Shown: positions 61,894 to 64,000 of the stretch, one piece after another
Position numbering within the stretch: the first letter of the stretch is position 1
How the letters are laid out: every line of letters begins with the position of its first letter
Assembly (NCBI GenBank): GCA_044359955.1
Contig: JBIKLF010000003.1
Location: 124,001-188,000 of the forward strand
DNA length: 64,000 bases
Direction: 5' to 3'
Origin: JACTMZ01 sp044359955
Lineage (GTDB): Bacteria > Verrucomicrobiota > Verrucomicrobiia > Chthoniobacterales > JACTMZ01
The notes under the pieces: model-generated
Seen by the model: the letters and a program-made list of their open reading frames with translations, nothing else
What the model was told of the DNA's origin: nothing
The model's database searches: none
Position numbers and translations under genes: made by a program

Positions 61894-63132
61894 TTACGGC
61901 TGAATAATTCGCGCCCCGCGCTGCCAAGTGAAGTAGGACCAGACCCAGTGAATGAAGACGTTGATGCGGTTTCTCATGTGCATAAGGAAAATGAGGTGGA
62001 CGAAGAGCCACATCATCCAAGCAGGGAAGCCGCGCATTTGCAGGCGGCCTAAGCTGACCACCGCGGCCTTGCGTCCGATCGTCGCCATGCTGCCTTTATC
62101 CCAATAAACAAACGCGGGGCGGGTCCCGGCTTCCGCCTCGGCGGTCACGAGCTTGGCGATGAATTGGCCCATTTGAATGGCCGCCGGCGACACCCCGGGC
62201 ACGATGGCGCCCTTGGGGTCGGTCAGGGCCACGAGATCGCCGGCCGCGAAAACTTCGGGATGACCCGGCAGGCTGAGATCCGGCAGCACCTCGATACGAC
62301 CGCTGCGATCGAGCGGAATGCCGGCCAGGGTGCGCGTGACTTCACTGGCTTCCACGCCGGCGGCCCAGATGATGATGTCGGACTCGATGCGCTCGCCGGC
62401 CATTTGCACAAAGCCCCGGCCCACTTCTTGAACCGGGGAATTCAGATGCACATGGACACCCATGCTGGTCAGCCGCTCGCGGGTGTAGTCGGGTAAATTG
62501 CCGGGAAACATGGGCAGAAGTTTTGGTCCGGCCTCAATGAGGTGCACTTGGGCGCGGGAGGGATCGATGCGGCGGAAATCATCTTTGAGCACTTGGCGCG
62601 ACAACTCGGCGAGTGAACCCGCCATTTCCACGCCGGTCGGACCGCCCCCGACCACCACCATGGTCAGGAGGCGTTCCGTCTCCGCCGCGTCGGCCGCGGA
62701 CTCCGCCCGCTCAAAGGCGAGCAAGACTTCGCGGCGCAGCCGCATGGCATCCTTCAGGCTTTTCAGCCCGTGGGTGTGCTCCTCCCACTCGGGGTGTCCG
62801 AAATAGCCCGTCTTGGCCCCGAGCCCGATGACCAAGTAGTCGTAATCCAACACATGTTCCTTCAAGTGGACCTGACGCGAGGACAAATCGATCCGCGTCA
62901 CTTCATCCATCAAGGTAGTGACATTTTTCTGGGCGGACAAAATCCCGCGCAGGGGTTGCGCCACCTCCGCCATGGTCAGACTGGCCGTGGCCACTTGGTA
63001 AAGCAAAGGTTGGAAGAGGTGGTGATTCCAGCGGTCGACCAAAGTGACGTGGAAACGTTCGTCGGTTAACTTCTGCGCGCAAGCCAAGCCGGCAAAACCG
63101 CCGCCGAGAATAAGGACATGTTTTGTTTTCAT
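61894..63132 (-). CDS. ndh: Type II NADH dehydrogenase (NDH-2)
   Basis: 412 residues from the ATG at 63132. FAD site HVLILGGGFAGLACAQKL, second Rossmann site MVVVGGGPTGVEMAGSLAEL, quinone-end text FAAGDLVALTDPKGAIVPGV, and a C-terminal membrane-attaching amphipathic part (WLFVHLIFLMHMRNRINVFI). Non-proton-pumping NADH oxidation to quinone. Its TAA stop adjoins the palindromic element family A copy 3. Confidence 0.93.
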   Translation of the reverse strand: MKTKHVLILGGGFAGLACAQKLTDERFHVTLVDRWNHHLFQPLLYQVATASLTMAEVAQPLRGILSAQKNVTTLMDEVTRIDLSSRQVHLKEHVLDYDYLVIGLGAKTGYFGHPEWEEHTHGLKSLKDAMRLRREVLLAFERAESAADAAETERLLTMVVVGGGPTGVEMAGSLAELSRQVLKDDFRRIDPSRAQVHLIEAGPKLLPMFPGNLPDYTRERLTSMGVHVHLNSPVQEVGRGFVQMAGERIESDIIIWAAGVEASEVTRTLAGIPLDRSGRIEVLPDLSLPGHPEVFAAGDLVALTDPKGAIVPGVSPAAIQMGQFIAKLVTAEAEAGTRPAFVYWDKGSMATIGRKAAVVSLGRLQMRGFPAWMMWLFVHLIFLMHMRNRINVFIHWVWSYFTWQRGARIIQP

Positions 63133-63249
63133 CGAAAAATCCCACGTTTAAACGCCTGCCGGCTCCATCAAGGCTGTAATATTTTCCGGAGACCGCATGG
63201 GAAGGGTGAGGCGGCGAGGGCTAAAACGCGAGCGGAAGACTTGAGTAGG

Positions 63250-63317
63250 CGGTGGACCGCGCTGTCCCCAGCGCGATATCCCAACGACCGCATCGCGCCG
63301 GGACGGGCGTCATCATT
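63250..63317. repeat. Family E related hairpins before the Fic gene
   Basis: CGCGCTG (63258-63264) and CAGCGCG (63269-63275) around TCCC, then a second GCATCGCGCCGGGACGGGCG stretch resembling half of copy E2. GTGGACCGCGCTGTCCC matches the family E consensus with two changes. It fills the gap between the Fic stop and the ndh promoter region. Confidence 0.6.
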
Positions 63318-64000
63318 TCAACGTTGGTCGTCCGTGACCGGCAGATCGAGAAAGAGTTGCGGGAAGAAGAAATCGTGGGTTTTCGCGGGGAAGGCGATGC
63401 GAAGCGGGCCTTTGGGGCTGGGGGTGATGAAGTAGCCTTCGTTGAGGCCGCGTTTTATGAGGCGGGCGGCCAGGGTCGCGCCTTTGCCGGTGATGTCCTG
63501 CACGCGGGTGCGGGAAATTTCACCCTCATCCACGAGGGTGCGGACGATCCGCATGAGAGGCTCGCGTTCGCGACGGAGGGCGAGTGTTTCGAACTGGAAG
63601 TAGCGTTCCACGCGGGTGCGAAGAGCGGGCAGGTCGAGCAGTCCACCCATGAATCGGATCTGATCGAGCACGGTCTCGAGGAAGAAAACGCAGAAGGCGG
63701 TCAGGGCGGCGTCGGAAAGGTTGCCGCGTCCGTCGAGATCGCCGCGCCGCGGATGGTCGGCCGCGTCGAGGACGGCATAGTAACGCTCGCGATGGCGGGC
63801 CAAGCCGCGCGAGAGGGTCCACAGTCCCCGGCCGTCCGCCCCGTGCCGGATGAGCAGGGCGTGCGAGTGCAGACGGGCCACGCGTCCGTTGCCGTCACCG
63901 AACGGATGGATCCAAGCAAGCCGGTGGTGGGCGGCGGCGATGGCGACGAGGCGATCGGTGGAACGGATGGATGGATCGGCGTAAAATTTCCCGAAGCGCG
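63318..64000 (-). CDS. Fic-domain protein, C-terminal part
   Basis: The gene runs off the right edge; about 227 residues are visible. The Fic motif HPFGDGNGRVARLH (complement of about 63877-63918) is complete, preceded by RLVAIAAAHHRLAWI. Fic proteins AMPylate or otherwise modify target proteins; the C-terminal half here has a winged-helix-like segment (GEISRTRVQDITGKGATLAA). Whether it is inhibited by an internal alpha-helix cannot be seen because the N-terminus is missing. Confidence 0.9.
   Translation of the reverse strand, partial: RFGKFYADPSIRSTDRLVAIAAAHHRLAWIHPFGDGNGRVARLHSHALLIRHGADGRGLWTLSRGLARHRERYYAVLDAADHPRRGDLDGRGNLSDAALTAFCVFFLETVLDQIRFMGGLLDLPALRTRVERYFQFETLALRREREPLMRIVRTLVDEGEISRTRVQDITGKGATLAARLIKRGLNEGYFITPSPKGPLRIAFPAKTHDFFFPQLFLDLPVTDDQR

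Overview
The window is about 64 kb of GC-rich bacterial chromosome. Genes are densely packed, with many 4-base start/stop overlaps, and almost everything is core housekeeping. Two small genes suggest the phylum: a 51-residue basic protein (23835-23990) of the kind known from Verrucomicrobia and Chlamydiae, and an exosortase-associated TIGR04073-type protein (6565-6981). With an aerobic-type NDH-2, class II fumarases and an OprB-like porin, the best guess is a Gram-negative member of Verrucomicrobiota. No prophage, IS transposase or CRISPR array was seen.

Layout. 1-5.4 kb: folK fragment, S41 protease, tsaD, rpoN (preceded by a sigma-54-like promoter), and an Mrp-type ATPase lacking its usual cysteine pair. 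5.4-10.1 kb: tgt, TIGR04073 protein, HNH endonuclease, and a coiled-coil/TPR protein. 10.1-18.5 kb: a palindromic repeat, a small membrane protein, rpoD, dnaG, an NfeD-type membrane protease, a TauE exporter, and a translationally coupled thiS-thiH pair. 18.5-24.8 kb: prs-rplY-pth-rpsF-ssb, convergent psd-pssA, sufT, the small basic protein, and an RsuA/RluB pseudouridine synthase. 24.8-32.9 kb: ridA, an efflux adaptor, tRNA-Val, then nusA-infB-rbfA-nrnA-truB-ribF. 33-43 kb is the most accessory part: three toxin-antitoxin modules, many small palindromes, an amino-acid ABC transporter without a binding protein, mazG, two membrane proteins, a class-IV-like deacetylase, a methyltransferase and a broken amidase. 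43-64 kb: peroxiredoxin, fumarase, tRNA-Leu, an M20 peptidase, smc, an AaeB/AaeX/AaeA-like efflux set with a channel-like protein, a second fumarase with malic enzyme, a porin, an ABC-F protein, NDH-2 and a truncated Fic protein.

Functional links. nusA, infB, rbfA, truB, the two sigma factors, dnaG and smc form the information-processing core. The fumarases and malic enzyme link the TCA cycle to pyruvate. psd and pssA form a two-step phosphatidylethanolamine operon. SufT and Mrp both point to Fe-S protein maturation.

The most unusual material is non-coding. (1) A palindromic element of about 190 bp occurs at three loci, and a 35-nt block sits on the left arm in one copy but on the right arm, exactly reverse-complemented, in the other two. 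(2) At least five families of short perfect hairpins decorate gene ends, and some supply or abut stop codons. (3) Two mutually exclusive hairpins lie between tRNA-Val and nusA, arranged like an attenuator. (4) A near-consensus sigma-54 promoter lies directly upstream of rpoN. All of this was read by eye, and family assignments rest on remembered motifs without database searches.
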